From the NCBI RefSeq assembly GCF_014174475.1, contig NZ_JACJUD010000007.1:1-64000 (forward strand): a stretch of DNA of 64,000 nucleotides, in the 5' to 3' direction. Under the pieces are notes generated by a model. It had not been told where the DNA came from. It made no database searches and saw only the letters and a list, made by a program, of their open reading frames with translations. This document shows positions 49,999-58,569 of this stretch, one piece after another (positions within the stretch are counted from its first letter, which is position 1; each line of letters opens with the position of its first letter). This DNA is from Aquipseudomonas ullengensis. GTDB lineage: Bacteria; Pseudomonadota; Gammaproteobacteria; Pseudomonadales; Pseudomonadaceae. A program made the position numbers and the translations under genes.

Positions 49999-50477
49999 TC
50001 GATTTGCAGCAATCCGGGCAGGGGCTCGATGGCTATAACCTGCTGGCCGCACAACTGGAGTCGTTGTTGGCCGATGAGCGCGACCTCATCGCCAACAGTG
50101 CGCAGTTCTCGGCATTCCTGTTCCACGAGCTGGAAGGGTTGAACTGGGCCGGCTTTTACTTCAGTCGTGGTGAAGAGCTGGTGTTGGGGCCGTTCCAGGG
50201 CAAGGTGGCCTGCGTACGCATTCCCTTCGGGCGTGGCGTGTGTGGCGCTGCGGCGGCAACTCGGCAGACCCAGCGGGTCGAGGACGTGCATGCCTTCCCC
50301 GGGCATATCGCGTGTGACAGCGCATCCAACAGTGAACTGGTGGTGCCGCTGGTCAAGGATGGGCGTCTGCTCGGAGTGCTCGACCTGGATAGCCCGCAGC
50401 TGGCGCGTTTTGCCGCGCAGGATCAGGCCGGCATTGAGCGGTTGGTCGAGATATTCCTGCGGCTTACCGACTGCTGA
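49995..50477 (+). CDS. free methionine-(R)-sulfoxide reductase (GAF domain)
   Basis: A 160-residue GAF-domain enzyme (fRMsr) that reduces free methionine-R-sulfoxide. The three cysteines C73, C83 and C107 have the same spacing (10 and 24) as the catalytic set in E. coli fRMsr; LNWAGFYFSRGEELVLGPFQ and HIACDSASNSELVVP are family motifs. ATG overlaps the DUF815 stop. Together with msrB and gpx this region gathers several oxidant repair functions. Confidence 0.93.
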   Translation: MIDLQQSGQGLDGYNLLAAQLESLLADERDLIANSAQFSAFLFHELEGLNWAGFYFSRGEELVLGPFQGKVACVRIPFGRGVCGAAAATRQTQRVEDVHAFPGHIACDSASNSELVVPLVKDGRLLGVLDLDSPQLARFAAQDQAGIERLVEIFLRLTDC

Positions 50478-50481
50478 AACG

Positions 50482-50508
50482 AAAAAGCCCGGCAACGCCG
50501 GGCTTTTT
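50482..50508. terminator. terminator after fRMsr gene
   Basis: AAAAAGCCCGGC-AAC-GCCGGGCTTTTT begins five bases after the stop codon. A and T runs on both sides let it serve the convergent gene at 50530 as well. Confidence 0.93.
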
Positions 50509-50529
50509 ATTGCGCAGAACAGGCGCCAG

Positions 50530-51297
50530 TCAGTCGTAGATGTTCTTTTTCTTCCACTCTTCCGGCTCAAGCGACTGCAGGCCATCGCTCAGCTCATTGT
50601 GCTCGTCGGCAGCTGGCTGGTTTTTTTCCAGTACCACGGCATTGGCGCGGGCCAGTAGCTGTTCGAGTTGTTGCAGTTGCGGCTTGTAGCGCTCGGGGTC
50701 GCTTTGCTTGCGCAGGTACTGCACGCCGCGTTCGTAGGCCAGGCGGGCCTGGCCAGGTTGGTTCTGCTGCATGGCCTGCTGGCCGAGGTTGCTGAAAAAC
50801 TCGAAGTGCAGCTGAACCAGGATGTGGCGGATTTCGCCGAGCCAACGCTTGGCTTCGTTGGCGGGGAGCAGGCCTTCCTGGGCACTGCGGGTTATCTGGC
50901 CGTGCAGGTTCTCCAGCAGGAAGCGGACTTCCTTGGCCTTGGCCTCGTTGACGATCTGCTGTGGCGGGTTGCGTACCGGGATGGCGTCATTCTTGGCCAC
51001 CAGGTCGCGCAGCTCGCCGATGCGGGTCCGCAGGCCAGCGTTGTTGCGGTCCAGCGGCAGGAGGCGTTCGCTCAGTTGCAGCTCCAGGCGGCTGAGCATC
51101 AGCTTCAGCGCAGGGCTCATCAATTGGCCGGGCATGTTGTCGGAAACGTCGCGGCTGCGGCGGATACGGTCATTGAGGTCGGCCCTGAGGCGGGCTTTCT
51201 CCAGTTTGCTGTTCTCCACCATATGGTTGATGTAACCGATGGCGATGAGGATCGCGATACCGGCGACTATCAAGGCGGTGATGAGGACTGGGGACAC
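50530..51297 (-). CDS. membrane-anchored conserved hypothetical protein
   Basis: A 255-residue protein with one N-terminal membrane helix (about 2-24, SPVLITALIVAGIAILIAIGY) and a long charged helical cytoplasmic part with coiled-coil potential (NSKLEKARLRADLNDRIRRS). The C-terminal half (about 145-215) reads like helical repeats (GQARLAYERGVQYLRKQSDP). It belongs to a group of unnamed Pseudomonas proteins. The position upstream of the tRNA pair seems conserved in the genus. No function is known. Confidence 0.82.
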   Translation of the reverse strand: MSPVLITALIVAGIAILIAIGYINHMVENSKLEKARLRADLNDRIRRSRDVSDNMPGQLMSPALKLMLSRLELQLSERLLPLDRNNAGLRTRIGELRDLVAKNDAIPVRNPPQQIVNEAKAKEVRFLLENLHGQITRSAQEGLLPANEAKRWLGEIRHILVQLHFEFFSNLGQQAMQQNQPGQARLAYERGVQYLRKQSDPERYKPQLQQLEQLLARANAVVLEKNQPAADEHNELSDGLQSLEPEEWKKKNIYD

Positions 51298-51414
51298 CGT
51301 GGAACCTCCCGGGATTATTTTTTCATCGAGTGTAGTGCCTTAGCTCCTACGCTCATAGAGCCATGTCAATTTCAGACCCGAAGTCTTTGATTTAGAAAAT
51401 TTTTTGATTGAGGG

Positions 51415-51443
51415 TTGACGACCCTCGAGAGCATCCCTAGAAT
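51415..51443 (+). promoter_or_regulatory. sigma-70 promoter of the tRNA-Glu/Gly unit
   Basis: TTGACG (51415-51420), 17 bp spacer, TAGAAT (51438-51443): a near-consensus pair, followed by GCGCGCC, a GC-rich stretch as in stringently controlled stable-RNA promoters. About 70 bases of leader precede the first tRNA. Confidence 0.88.
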
Positions 51444-51517
51444 GCGCGCCACTCCCAACGCAGAAGCGGAAACGCAGAGCGAAAGGAGCCGGAAAGCTGT
51501 TGTAAGCTCCGGGCCAC

Positions 51518-51593
51518 GTCCCCTTCGTCTAGTGGCCTAGGACACCGCCCTTTCACGGCGGTAACAGGGGTTCGAGTCCCCTAGGGGACGCCA
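51518..51593 (+). tRNA. tRNA-Glu (TTC)
   Basis: A 76-base cloverleaf. Acceptor arms GTCCCCT/AGGGGAC, anticodon stem CCGCC/GGCGG with loop CTTTCAC (anticodon TTC), T-loop GTTCGAGTC, and an encoded 3' CCA. Confidence 0.97.
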
Positions 51594-51598
51594 TATTT

Positions 51599-51674
<76 letters not shown>

Positions 51675-51681
51675 AATAAAC

Positions 51682-51710
51682 AAAAACGCCGCTCATTGAG
51701 CGGCGTTTTT
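51682..51710 (+). terminator. terminator of the tRNA unit
   Basis: AAAAACGCCGCTC-ATT-GAGCGGCGTTTTT starts eight bases after tRNA-Gly. A strong stem with a T run on both strands. Confidence 0.93.
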
Positions 51711-51734
51711 GTTTGTGCGCGATTTAGCGCCATG

Positions 51735-51771
51735 AAAAAAGGCCCGCCGGTCATGCCGTGCGGGCCTTTTT
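51735..51771 (-). terminator. terminator of the 51785-52195 gene
   Basis: AAAAAAGGCCCGC and GCGGGCCTTTTT pair around CGGTCATGCCGT. On the minus strand it follows the stop by 14 bases and ends in TTTTTT. Confidence 0.9.
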
Positions 51772-51784
51772 CTTGCCTGATGAA

Positions 51785-52195
51785 TTAGTGCTTGGCGCTG
51801 TCCTGGGGCAGGGTCAGCAACTGCTTTTCCTGGTTCCAGTCGAAGGGCTCATCGTTCTCTTCGGCTTCGAAGCGGCGCTCTTCGAGGCGCTGGTATAGCG
51901 CGATTTCTTCGTCGGGCATGAAGTGCAGGCAGTCGCCACCGAAGAACCACAGCAGGTCGCGCGGGACCAGGTGGGCGATCTGCGGGTAGCGGTGGAAGAT
52001 CTGGCTGATCAGATCCTGGCCCAGGTACTGGCTGCCTTCCGGGTCGCCTGGCAGGTCGCTGAGCAGTTCGTCGTAGCGCTCCAGGAACAGGGCGTGGGTG
52101 TCGTCGGCGACCTGTTCGGCTTCGCCGAGCGCCATCAGGATGCCGCGCAGGTGGGTGAGCAGGGCGAGGTGATGGTCGAGATAGGCGTTGGCCAT
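51785..52195 (-). CDS. conserved hypothetical protein (PA2817-like)
   Basis: A 136-residue soluble, acidic protein (MANAYLDHHLALLTHLRGIL, later LVPRDLLWFFGGDCLHFMPD). The pattern resembles an unnamed dehydrogenase-neighbour protein present beside the large acyl-CoA dehydrogenase in other Pseudomonas. Start at 52195 with AGGA eight bases upstream; the longer open frame lies partly in the adjacent gene's 3' end. No domain recognised. It lies 73 bp downstream of the acyl-CoA dehydrogenase gene. Confidence 0.82.
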   Translation of the reverse strand: MANAYLDHHLALLTHLRGILMALGEAEQVADDTHALFLERYDELLSDLPGDPEGSQYLGQDLISQIFHRYPQIAHLVPRDLLWFFGGDCLHFMPDEEIALYQRLEERRFEAEENDEPFDWNQEKQLLTLPQDSAKH

Positions 52196-52268
52196 GGTGG
52201 TGATCCTGAAAGCAAAAAACGAGCGCGCGATTATAGGGCTGTGCGCGCTCGCTGTCCTGCCCGCCGGC

Positions 52269-54716
52269 TCAGCGCACCTTGCCGCGGCTGAGCTTGAGCT
52301 CATCCTTGCTGAAATCATCGACATCAATGACCCGGCGCCGCGCGGCTTCGGCCTGGCGCAGGGCGCTGGCGTCATTGGCATCGAGCAGGGCGCTGCGCTC
52401 GGCTGCGTCGATCAGGTTTTCCCCGGCGTGGGGTTGCAATGTGCCTTCGTGCGTGGCCTGCCGTAGCTTCTTGTGCAGCGGTTGCACGGCATCCAGTTGC
52501 TCCACGGCATATTGCAAGGCGCCGACCGGGTCCTGGTCGCCGCGTGGGCGGTAGCAGCCGACCAGTACGGCCTCCAGGCCCGGGTCACCGCTGGAGCGGC
52601 TGAGCAGGGCGGCAATCTGGGCGTCCAGTTCGTCGCCTGGGCCGCGGTGGCGGCGGCCAAGCGGGAACACCAGTACGCGCAGCAGGCAGGCGAAGGCGCG
52701 ACTGGGGAAGTTGACCAGCAGGGCCTCCAGCGCATTCTCGGCATGGTGCAGGCTGTCTTCCAGGGCCCAGCGCAGGAGGATCTGCTGATCGGCCGGGCAG
52801 CCTTGGTCGTGGTAGCGCTTGAGTGCGGCTGAAGCCAGATACAGGTGGCTGAGTACGTCGCCAAGCCGCGCGGACAGGCGCTCGCGGCGTTTCAGTTCGC
52901 CGCCCAGCAGCATCATGCTGCTGTCGGCCAGCAGGGCGAAGGCGGCAGCCAGGCGGTTGAGTGCGCGGAAATACGGGCGGCTGAGATTATCTCCTGGTAC
53001 ATCGCCGAAACGCCCCAGCGTCAGGCCCAGCACCAGGCTGCTGGCGGCATTGCTGATGGCGAAGCCGATGTGCTGCAGCAGCAGATCGTCGAACTCGCGC
53101 AGCGCCTGTTCGTGGTCGTCGCGCCCGGCCAGGGCCATTTCCTTGAGCACATAGGGATGGCAGCGGATCGCCCCTTGGCCAAAGATCATCAGGTTGCGCG
53201 AAAGAATGTTGGCGCCTTCGACGGTGATGAAGATTGGCGCCGCCTGCCAGGAACGGCCCAGGTAGTTGTTCGGGCCCATGATGATGCCCTTGCCGCCGTG
53301 GATGTCCATGGCGTGGCTGATGCAGTCACGCCCGCGCTCGGTCAGGTGGTACTTGAGCACGGCCGAAAGCACCGAGGGTTTCTCGCCAAGGTCCACCGCG
53401 CTGGCGGTGAGCATGCGTGCGCTGTCCATCAGCCAGGCGTTGCCGCCGATCTGCGCCAGCGCTTCCTGAATGCCTTCGAAGGCGGCCAGCGGCACATTGA
53501 ACTGCTCGCGTACCCGGCTGTACTGCCCGCTGACCAGACTGGTGAACTTGGCCGCACCGGTGCCCACCGCTGGCAGCGAGATGGAGCGGCCGACCGACAG
53601 GCAGTTCATCAGCATCATCCAGCCCTTGCCGAGGTACTCCGGGCCGCCGATCAGGTAGTCCAGCGGCACGAACACATCCTTGCCGGAATTTGGCCCGTTC
53701 ATGAACGCGGCACCGAGCGGCAGGTGGCGGCGGCCGATTTCCACCCCCGGTGTGTCGGTAGGAATCAGCGCCAGGCTGATGCCAAGGTCTTCTTCCTCGC
53801 CCAGCAGGTGCTCCGGGTCGTGGGCCTTGAACGCCAGGCCGAGCAGGGTGGCAACCGGGCCGAGGGTGATGTAGCGCTTTTCCCAGGTCAGGCGCAGGCC
53901 GATGACTTCCTCGCCTTGCCACTGGCCTTTGCAGATGATCCCGACATCCGGCATGGCGCCAGCGTCGGAGCCGGCCAACGGGCCGGTGAGGGCGAAGCAG
54001 GGAATGTCATCGCCACGGGCCAGGCGTGGCAGGTAGTGGTTGCGCTGGTCCTCGGTGCCGTAGTGCAGCAACAGTTCGGCCGGGCCGAGGGAGTTGGGCA
54101 CCATCACGGTGGAGGCCAGGTCGCCGCTGCGGGTCGCCAGTTTCATCGCCACCTGCGAGTGGGCGTAGGCGGAAAAACCCTTGCCGCCGTATTGCTTGGG
54201 AATGATCAGGGCGAAGAAGCCGTGTTGCTTGATGTGCTCCCAGGCTTTCTCCGGCAGGTCCATGCGCTGGCCGATGTCCCAGTCGCTGACCATGGCGCAG
54301 AGGTCTTCGACCGGACCGTCGATAAACGCCTGCTCTTCTTCATTGAGGGTGGCGGCCGGGTAGCCGAGCAACTGGCTCCAGTCCGGGCGGCCGCTGAACA
54401 GCTCGCCATCCCACCACACCGTGCCGGCTTCGATGGCGTCGCGTTCGGTTTCCGACATGGGTGGCAGCACCCGCTGGAACCAGCCAAACAAGGGTCCGCT
54501 GAACATTTTGCGGCGCAGTTCGGGAACTGCCAGTGGCAGCGCCACGCCCGCCCACACCAGCCAGAGCACGACCAGCAACCAGCCAGGGCTATGGCTGAAC
54601 AGGCTCATGGCGATCAGGAAAGCGGCGACCACGCCGAGCAGGGGAGCAGGGGCGGTGCGGCGGTGGGCCAGAAAGGCCGCACCCGAGATGAGTACCAGTA
54701 ACCAGGCAGCAAACAT
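52269..54716 (-). CDS. FadE-type large acyl-CoA dehydrogenase
   Basis: An 815-residue acyl-CoA dehydrogenase for the first step of fatty-acid beta-oxidation. It has the FadE layout: two or three N-terminal hydrophobic segments (MFAAWLLVLISGAAFLA; LLGVVAAFLIAMSLF; WLLVVLWLVWAGVAL), the dehydrogenase core at about 140-560 (LTGPLAGSDAGAMPD flavin motif, ITVEGANILSRNLMIF), and a C-terminal extra domain (DUF1974, about 560-800). Length agrees with E. coli FadE (814). Probably held at the inner membrane and passing electrons to ETF. Confidence 0.93.
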   Translation of the reverse strand: MFAAWLLVLISGAAFLAHRRTAPAPLLGVVAAFLIAMSLFSHSPGWLLVVLWLVWAGVALPLAVPELRRKMFSGPLFGWFQRVLPPMSETERDAIEAGTVWWDGELFSGRPDWSQLLGYPAATLNEEEQAFIDGPVEDLCAMVSDWDIGQRMDLPEKAWEHIKQHGFFALIIPKQYGGKGFSAYAHSQVAMKLATRSGDLASTVMVPNSLGPAELLLHYGTEDQRNHYLPRLARGDDIPCFALTGPLAGSDAGAMPDVGIICKGQWQGEEVIGLRLTWEKRYITLGPVATLLGLAFKAHDPEHLLGEEEDLGISLALIPTDTPGVEIGRRHLPLGAAFMNGPNSGKDVFVPLDYLIGGPEYLGKGWMMLMNCLSVGRSISLPAVGTGAAKFTSLVSGQYSRVREQFNVPLAAFEGIQEALAQIGGNAWLMDSARMLTASAVDLGEKPSVLSAVLKYHLTERGRDCISHAMDIHGGKGIIMGPNNYLGRSWQAAPIFITVEGANILSRNLMIFGQGAIRCHPYVLKEMALAGRDDHEQALREFDDLLLQHIGFAISNAASSLVLGLTLGRFGDVPGDNLSRPYFRALNRLAAAFALLADSSMMLLGGELKRRERLSARLGDVLSHLYLASAALKRYHDQGCPADQQILLRWALEDSLHHAENALEALLVNFPSRAFACLLRVLVFPLGRRHRGPGDELDAQIAALLSRSSGDPGLEAVLVGCYRPRGDQDPVGALQYAVEQLDAVQPLHKKLRQATHEGTLQPHAGENLIDAAERSALLDANDASALRQAEAARRRVIDVDDFSKDELKLSRGKVR

Positions 54717-55026
54717 GCAGAATCCTCCATGATGACGAGGCAGTGAGCACCGTCACGAGCGTAGTCGCCCTGCATGCTGGGCAGGGGCGAGCGGTGTGAC
54801 CGGCCAGGTTGGGGTGCAAACGGCGGTCACGTTGCTAGTGACCATCGGTGGCTGGGGGAGTTCGTGTTAACGCGCATGGGGCACTGGCCCGTGGCTGTGC
54901 AGCCGCGTACGCCGCCGTTATCTATTGCATCGATAACGACCATCGATATTCGTAGCTTTTCCCAATAGAGCTGCGTGCTAGGGTGCAGGCTGTGTGATGT
55001 ATGGCAGACGAATAAGCGAGGGGCCG
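54717..55026. other. 310 bp divergent intergenic region
   Basis: Lies between leftward fadE-like and rightward glutathione transferase genes. It contains two ATCGAT palindromes 9 bases apart in GCATCGATAACGACCATCGA (about 54927-54947), a possible regulator site, and AT-rich DNA after it (TTCCCAATAG). No gene is seen; small open frames here lack a ribosome binding site. Confidence 0.4.
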
Positions 55027-55647
55027 ATGCTGAAGATCTGGGGGCGCAAGAACTCAACCAATGTGCGCAAGGTGCTCTGGTGCGCCGAGGAGGCCGGCGT
55101 GGCCTATCAGGCGATCGACGCCGGTGGCGCCTTCGGTCTGGTCAACGAGCCGGCCTACCGGGCGATGAACCCCAATGGCCTGGTACCTGTGATCGATGAC
55201 GAGGGCGTGCTGCTCTGGGAATCCAACGCCATCGTTCGCTACCTGGCGGCCAAGTATGCCCACGGCAGCCTGTATGCCGAGGATGTGGCGGTGCGCGCGG
55301 GGGCGGACAAGTGGATGGACTGGACCAGCACCACCTTGGCCCCGGTGTTTCGTGAGCTGTTCTGGGGCACCCTGCGGACTCCACCGGAGCAGCGCGACCT
55401 GGCTGCCATCGAGGTGGCCCGGCAGCGCTGTGGCGAACTGCTGGGCATGGCCGACCGGGCGCTGGCCCTGCAACCCTGGCTGTCCGGCGAGACCTTCGGC
55501 ATGGGCGATATTCCGCTCGGCTGCTTTGCCTACGCTTGGTTCGAGATGCCCATCGCGCGTCCCGAGTTGCCGCACCTGGCGGCGTGGTATGCGCGCTTGC
55601 AGCAGCGGCCGGCGTACCAGCGTGCGGTGATGACTCCGCTAACCTGA
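55027..55647 (+). CDS. glutathione S-transferase
   Basis: A 206-residue GST. Thioredoxin-like N-terminal domain (MLKIWGRKNSTNVRKVLWCA, with Ser/Asn at the glutathione-activating site; NPNGLVPVIDDEG; LWESNAIVRYLA) and a helical C-terminal domain (about 90-200; ETFGMGDIPLGCFAYAW). The start at 55027 has GAGGGG upstream; an in-frame ATG 33 bases earlier lies in leader-like sequence. Likely detoxifies electrophiles with glutathione. Substrate unknown. Confidence 0.92.
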   Translation: MLKIWGRKNSTNVRKVLWCAEEAGVAYQAIDAGGAFGLVNEPAYRAMNPNGLVPVIDDEGVLLWESNAIVRYLAAKYAHGSLYAEDVAVRAGADKWMDWTSTTLAPVFRELFWGTLRTPPEQRDLAAIEVARQRCGELLGMADRALALQPWLSGETFGMGDIPLGCFAYAWFEMPIARPELPHLAAWYARLQQRPAYQRAVMTPLT

Positions 55648-55716
55648 TCAGATGGTTGCATTCGGGACCGCCGCGTCGTATCTAACCTCCCTTCATTTCA
55701 AGGCGTGTGTATTTTC

Positions 55717-56649
55717 ATGAGTAGCGCTCTGTCCATTCGTCAGTTGAGCAAGACCTACGGCAACGGTTTCCAGGCCCTCAAGGGCATCGACCTGGATGTG
55801 GCCGAAGGCGACTTCTTCGCCCTGCTGGGCCCCAATGGCGCCGGCAAGTCGACCACCATCGGCATCCTCTCGACCCTGGTGAACAAGACCAGCGGCACGG
55901 TCAACGTGTTCGGCCATGACCTGGACAAGGAACCCAGCGCGCTCAAGCGTTGCCTCGGCGTGGTGCCGCAGGAATTCAACTTCAGCCAGTTCGAGAAGGT
56001 CTTCGACATCGTCGTGACCCAGGCCGGCTACTACGGCATCCCGGCGAAAGTGGCCAGGGCGCGTGCCGAGCAGTACCTCAACCAGCTCGGCCTGTGGGAC
56101 AAGCACGACGTGCCCGCGCGCATGCTCTCCGGCGGCATGAAGCGCCGCCTGATGATTGCCCGCGCGCTGGTCCACGAGCCGCGCCTGCTGATCCTCGACG
56201 AGCCCACTGCCGGCGTGGACATCGAACTGCGCCGCTCGATGTGGAGTTTCCTCACCGAGCTCAACCAGAAAGGCATCACCATCATCCTCACCACCCACTA
56301 CCTGGAAGAGGCCGAACATCTGTGCCGTAACATCGGCATCATCGACCACGGTCAGATCGTCGAGAACACCAGCATGAAGGCGCTGCTCAAGACCCTGCAC
56401 GTGGAGACCTTCCTGCTCGACCTCAAGGACTCGCTGCTGGTGCCGCCGCAGTTGCAGGGCTACCCGGCAAGCCTGGTCGACCACCACACCTTGGAGGTGC
56501 AGGTGGAAAAAAGCCTGGGCATCACCGAGCTGTTCCGCCAACTGGCGGCGCAGAACATCGAGGTGCTGAGCCTGCGTAACAAGAGCAATCGCCTGGAGGA
56601 GCTGTTCGTGTCCCTGGTGGAGAAAAACCTGGCGAAGGTGGCGCTATGA
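55717..56649 (+). CDS. ABC-2 type exporter, ATP-binding subunit
   Basis: A 310-residue ATPase. Walker A LLGPNGAGKSTTIG, Q-loop VVPQEFNFS, signature LSGGMKRRLMIA, Walker B RLLILDEPTAGVD, switch His in ILTTHYLEEAEH. This is the YadG-like branch (drug/polysaccharide ABC-2 exporters). Start at 55717 (MSSALSIRQLSKTYG). Its stop overlaps the permease start (ATGA). Substrate unknown. Confidence 0.94.
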   Translation: MSSALSIRQLSKTYGNGFQALKGIDLDVAEGDFFALLGPNGAGKSTTIGILSTLVNKTSGTVNVFGHDLDKEPSALKRCLGVVPQEFNFSQFEKVFDIVVTQAGYYGIPAKVARARAEQYLNQLGLWDKHDVPARMLSGGMKRRLMIARALVHEPRLLILDEPTAGVDIELRRSMWSFLTELNQKGITIILTTHYLEEAEHLCRNIGIIDHGQIVENTSMKALLKTLHVETFLLDLKDSLLVPPQLQGYPASLVDHHTLEVQVEKSLGITELFRQLAAQNIEVLSLRNKSNRLEELFVSLVEKNLAKVAL

Positions 56650-57425
56650 GTCCCGAATTGAGTTCCAACCTGGTCGCCCTGCAGACCATCGTCACCCGCG
56701 AAGTGCGTCGCTTCACCCGCATCTGGGCGCAGACCCTGCTGCCGCCAGCCATCACCATGGCCCTGTACTTCGTGATCTTCGGCCGGCTGATCGGCAGCCA
56801 GGTCGGTGGCGTCGGCCAGTTCAGCTACATGGAGTTCATCGTGCCGGGGCTGATCATGATGTCGGTGATCACCAACTCCTACAGCAACGTGGTGTCGAGC
56901 TTCTTCAGCAGCAAGTTCCAGCACAACATCGAGGAATTGCTGGTATCGCCGGTATCGCCGCACACCATCCTTATCGGCTACACCGTCGGCGGCATGCTGC
57001 GCGGCCTGGCGGTGGCCTTCATCGTCACGTTGCTGTCGCTGTTCTTCACCAAGCTGCAGGTGCATCACCTGGGCGTGACCATCATCGTGATCATCCTCAC
57101 GGCGACGACCTTCGCTCTGGGCGGCTTCATCAACGCGGTGTATGCGCGCAATTTCGACGATATCTCGATCATCCCGACGTTCGTGCTGACGCCGCTGACC
57201 TACCTGGGCGGGGTATTCTACTCGATCAGCCTGCTGCCGGAGTTCTGGCAGAAGGTCTCGCTGATCAACCCGATCCTGCACATGGTCAACGCCTTCCGCT
57301 ACGGCATTCTCGGCGTCTCCGACATCAATATCGGCGTGGCCATCGGCATGATGCTGCTGGCCTGCGCGGTGCTGTACACCGTGTGCATCCGCCTGCTGAA
57401 AAGCGGCCGTGGCATGCGCCAGTAA
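56646..57425 (+). CDS. ABC-2 type exporter, permease subunit
   Basis: A 259-residue membrane protein of the ABC-2 family with about six helices (LLPPAITMALYFVIFGRLIG; YMEFIVPGLIMMSVITNSYS; and four more), matching E. coli YadH. NSYSNVVSSFFSSKFQ is the typical cytoplasmic coupling region and TYLGGVFYSISLLPEFWQ lies in the last third. Coupled by ATGA to the ATPase gene; one ATPase and one permease gene would give a homodimeric transporter. Confidence 0.93.
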   Translation: MSPELSSNLVALQTIVTREVRRFTRIWAQTLLPPAITMALYFVIFGRLIGSQVGGVGQFSYMEFIVPGLIMMSVITNSYSNVVSSFFSSKFQHNIEELLVSPVSPHTILIGYTVGGMLRGLAVAFIVTLLSLFFTKLQVHHLGVTIIVIILTATTFALGGFINAVYARNFDDISIIPTFVLTPLTYLGGVFYSISLLPEFWQKVSLINPILHMVNAFRYGILGVSDINIGVAIGMMLLACAVLYTVCIRLLKSGRGMRQ

Positions 57426-57546
57426 CGGTTGTGGGTGGGGAAATATGGCGTCACAGGCTGGCGCCATATTTACCTGTCATTGACGATCCCCACACGGCAG
57501 AGCCGTTAGACTCCCTACCTAACTCCAATTCCAAGAGGCAAGGTGG

Positions 57547-58569
57547 ATGATTGTCCGTCGCATGCTGTGGCCCTTGATGGTCAGTCTGATTTGTAGTGGC
57601 CAGGTGTTGGCCGAGCAGGCGCCCCTGGTGGAAGTGACCCAGCCCGAGCGCACCCTGGTGCGCGATGAGCTGGTGACCTTCGGCTCGCTGCGCTCCGATG
57701 AGTCGGTGATGATCCGCCCGGAGATCGAAGGGCGAGTTGCCAGCCTGCATTTTCGCGAAGGCGAAGCGGTGAAGGGCGGCGAATTGCTGGTCAGCCTGGA
57801 TGATTCGATCACCCGCGCCGAGCTGGCCCAGGCCCAGGCTAATCTCGATCTGGCGGAAAAGAGCTACCAGCGCACGCAGATGCTGTTCAAGCGCGGCGCC
57901 AGTAATGCCCAGGCCCAGGACGAGGCGCAGTCCCAGCAACAGGCCGCCCGTGCCAGCCTGGCACTGGCCCAGGCGCGCTTGGACAAGACCCAGGTACGCG
58001 CGCCTTACGACGGTGTACTTGGCCTGCGCCAGGTCAGCATCGGTGACTACCTCAGCGCCGGCCAGGACATGGTCAACCTGGAAGTGCTCGACCCGCTCAA
58101 GGTGGATTTCCGCATCCCGCAGAAGGCCGTCAGCCAGGTCGGCGTCGGCCAGGTCATCGAGCTGAGTCTCGACGCTTACCCCGGCGAGCGCTTCAAAGGC
58201 ACGATCATTGCCCTCAACCCGCGCCTGGATGAAGTGGGGCGCAGCCAGGCAATCCGCGCGCAGATCGGCAACAGCGACCACCGGCTCAAGCCCGGTCAGT
58301 TCGTCAAAGTCTCGGTGATCCTCGCGGAGCGCCCACAGGCGCTGTTGATCCCCGAAGAAGCAGTGATGCCTATGGGCCAGTTGCTATTCGTCAACCTGGT
58401 GGTGGACGGCAAGGCGGAGCGCCGGCAGATCCGCATTGGCCAGCGCCAGCGTGGCAAGGCCGAAGTGGTGGAAGGGCTGCAGGGCGACGAGACGGTGATC
58501 AGTGCCGGCTGGCAGAAGGTCACCCCAGGCCACGAGGTGCGCACGATCAAACGGGGTGAGGGCGCATGA
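57547..58569 (+). CDS. RND efflux periplasmic adaptor
   Basis: A 340-residue membrane-fusion protein. Signal peptide (MLWPLMVSLICSGQVLAEQ), biotinyl-lipoyl half-domains (IEGRVASLHFREGEAVKGGE and RAPYDGVLGLRQVSIGDYL), a hairpin helix pair (about 85-135, AELAQAQANLDLAEKSYQRT) and beta-barrel. There is no lipobox Cys after the signal, so it is probably not lipidated. It connects the inner-membrane pump encoded next to an outer-membrane channel. Stop overlaps the pump start (ATGA). Confidence 0.93.
   Translation: MIVRRMLWPLMVSLICSGQVLAEQAPLVEVTQPERTLVRDELVTFGSLRSDESVMIRPEIEGRVASLHFREGEAVKGGELLVSLDDSITRAELAQAQANLDLAEKSYQRTQMLFKRGASNAQAQDEAQSQQQAARASLALAQARLDKTQVRAPYDGVLGLRQVSIGDYLSAGQDMVNLEVLDPLKVDFRIPQKAVSQVGVGQVIELSLDAYPGERFKGTIIALNPRLDEVGRSQAIRAQIGNSDHRLKPGQFVKVSVILAERPQALLIPEEAVMPMGQLLFVNLVVDGKAERRQIRIGQRQRGKAEVVEGLQGDETVISAGWQKVTPGHEVRTIKRGEGA

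Noticed and set aside
52845..54701. 618-residue open frame antisense to the acyl-CoA dehydrogenase
   Set aside because: Mirror frame without motifs or ribosome binding site.
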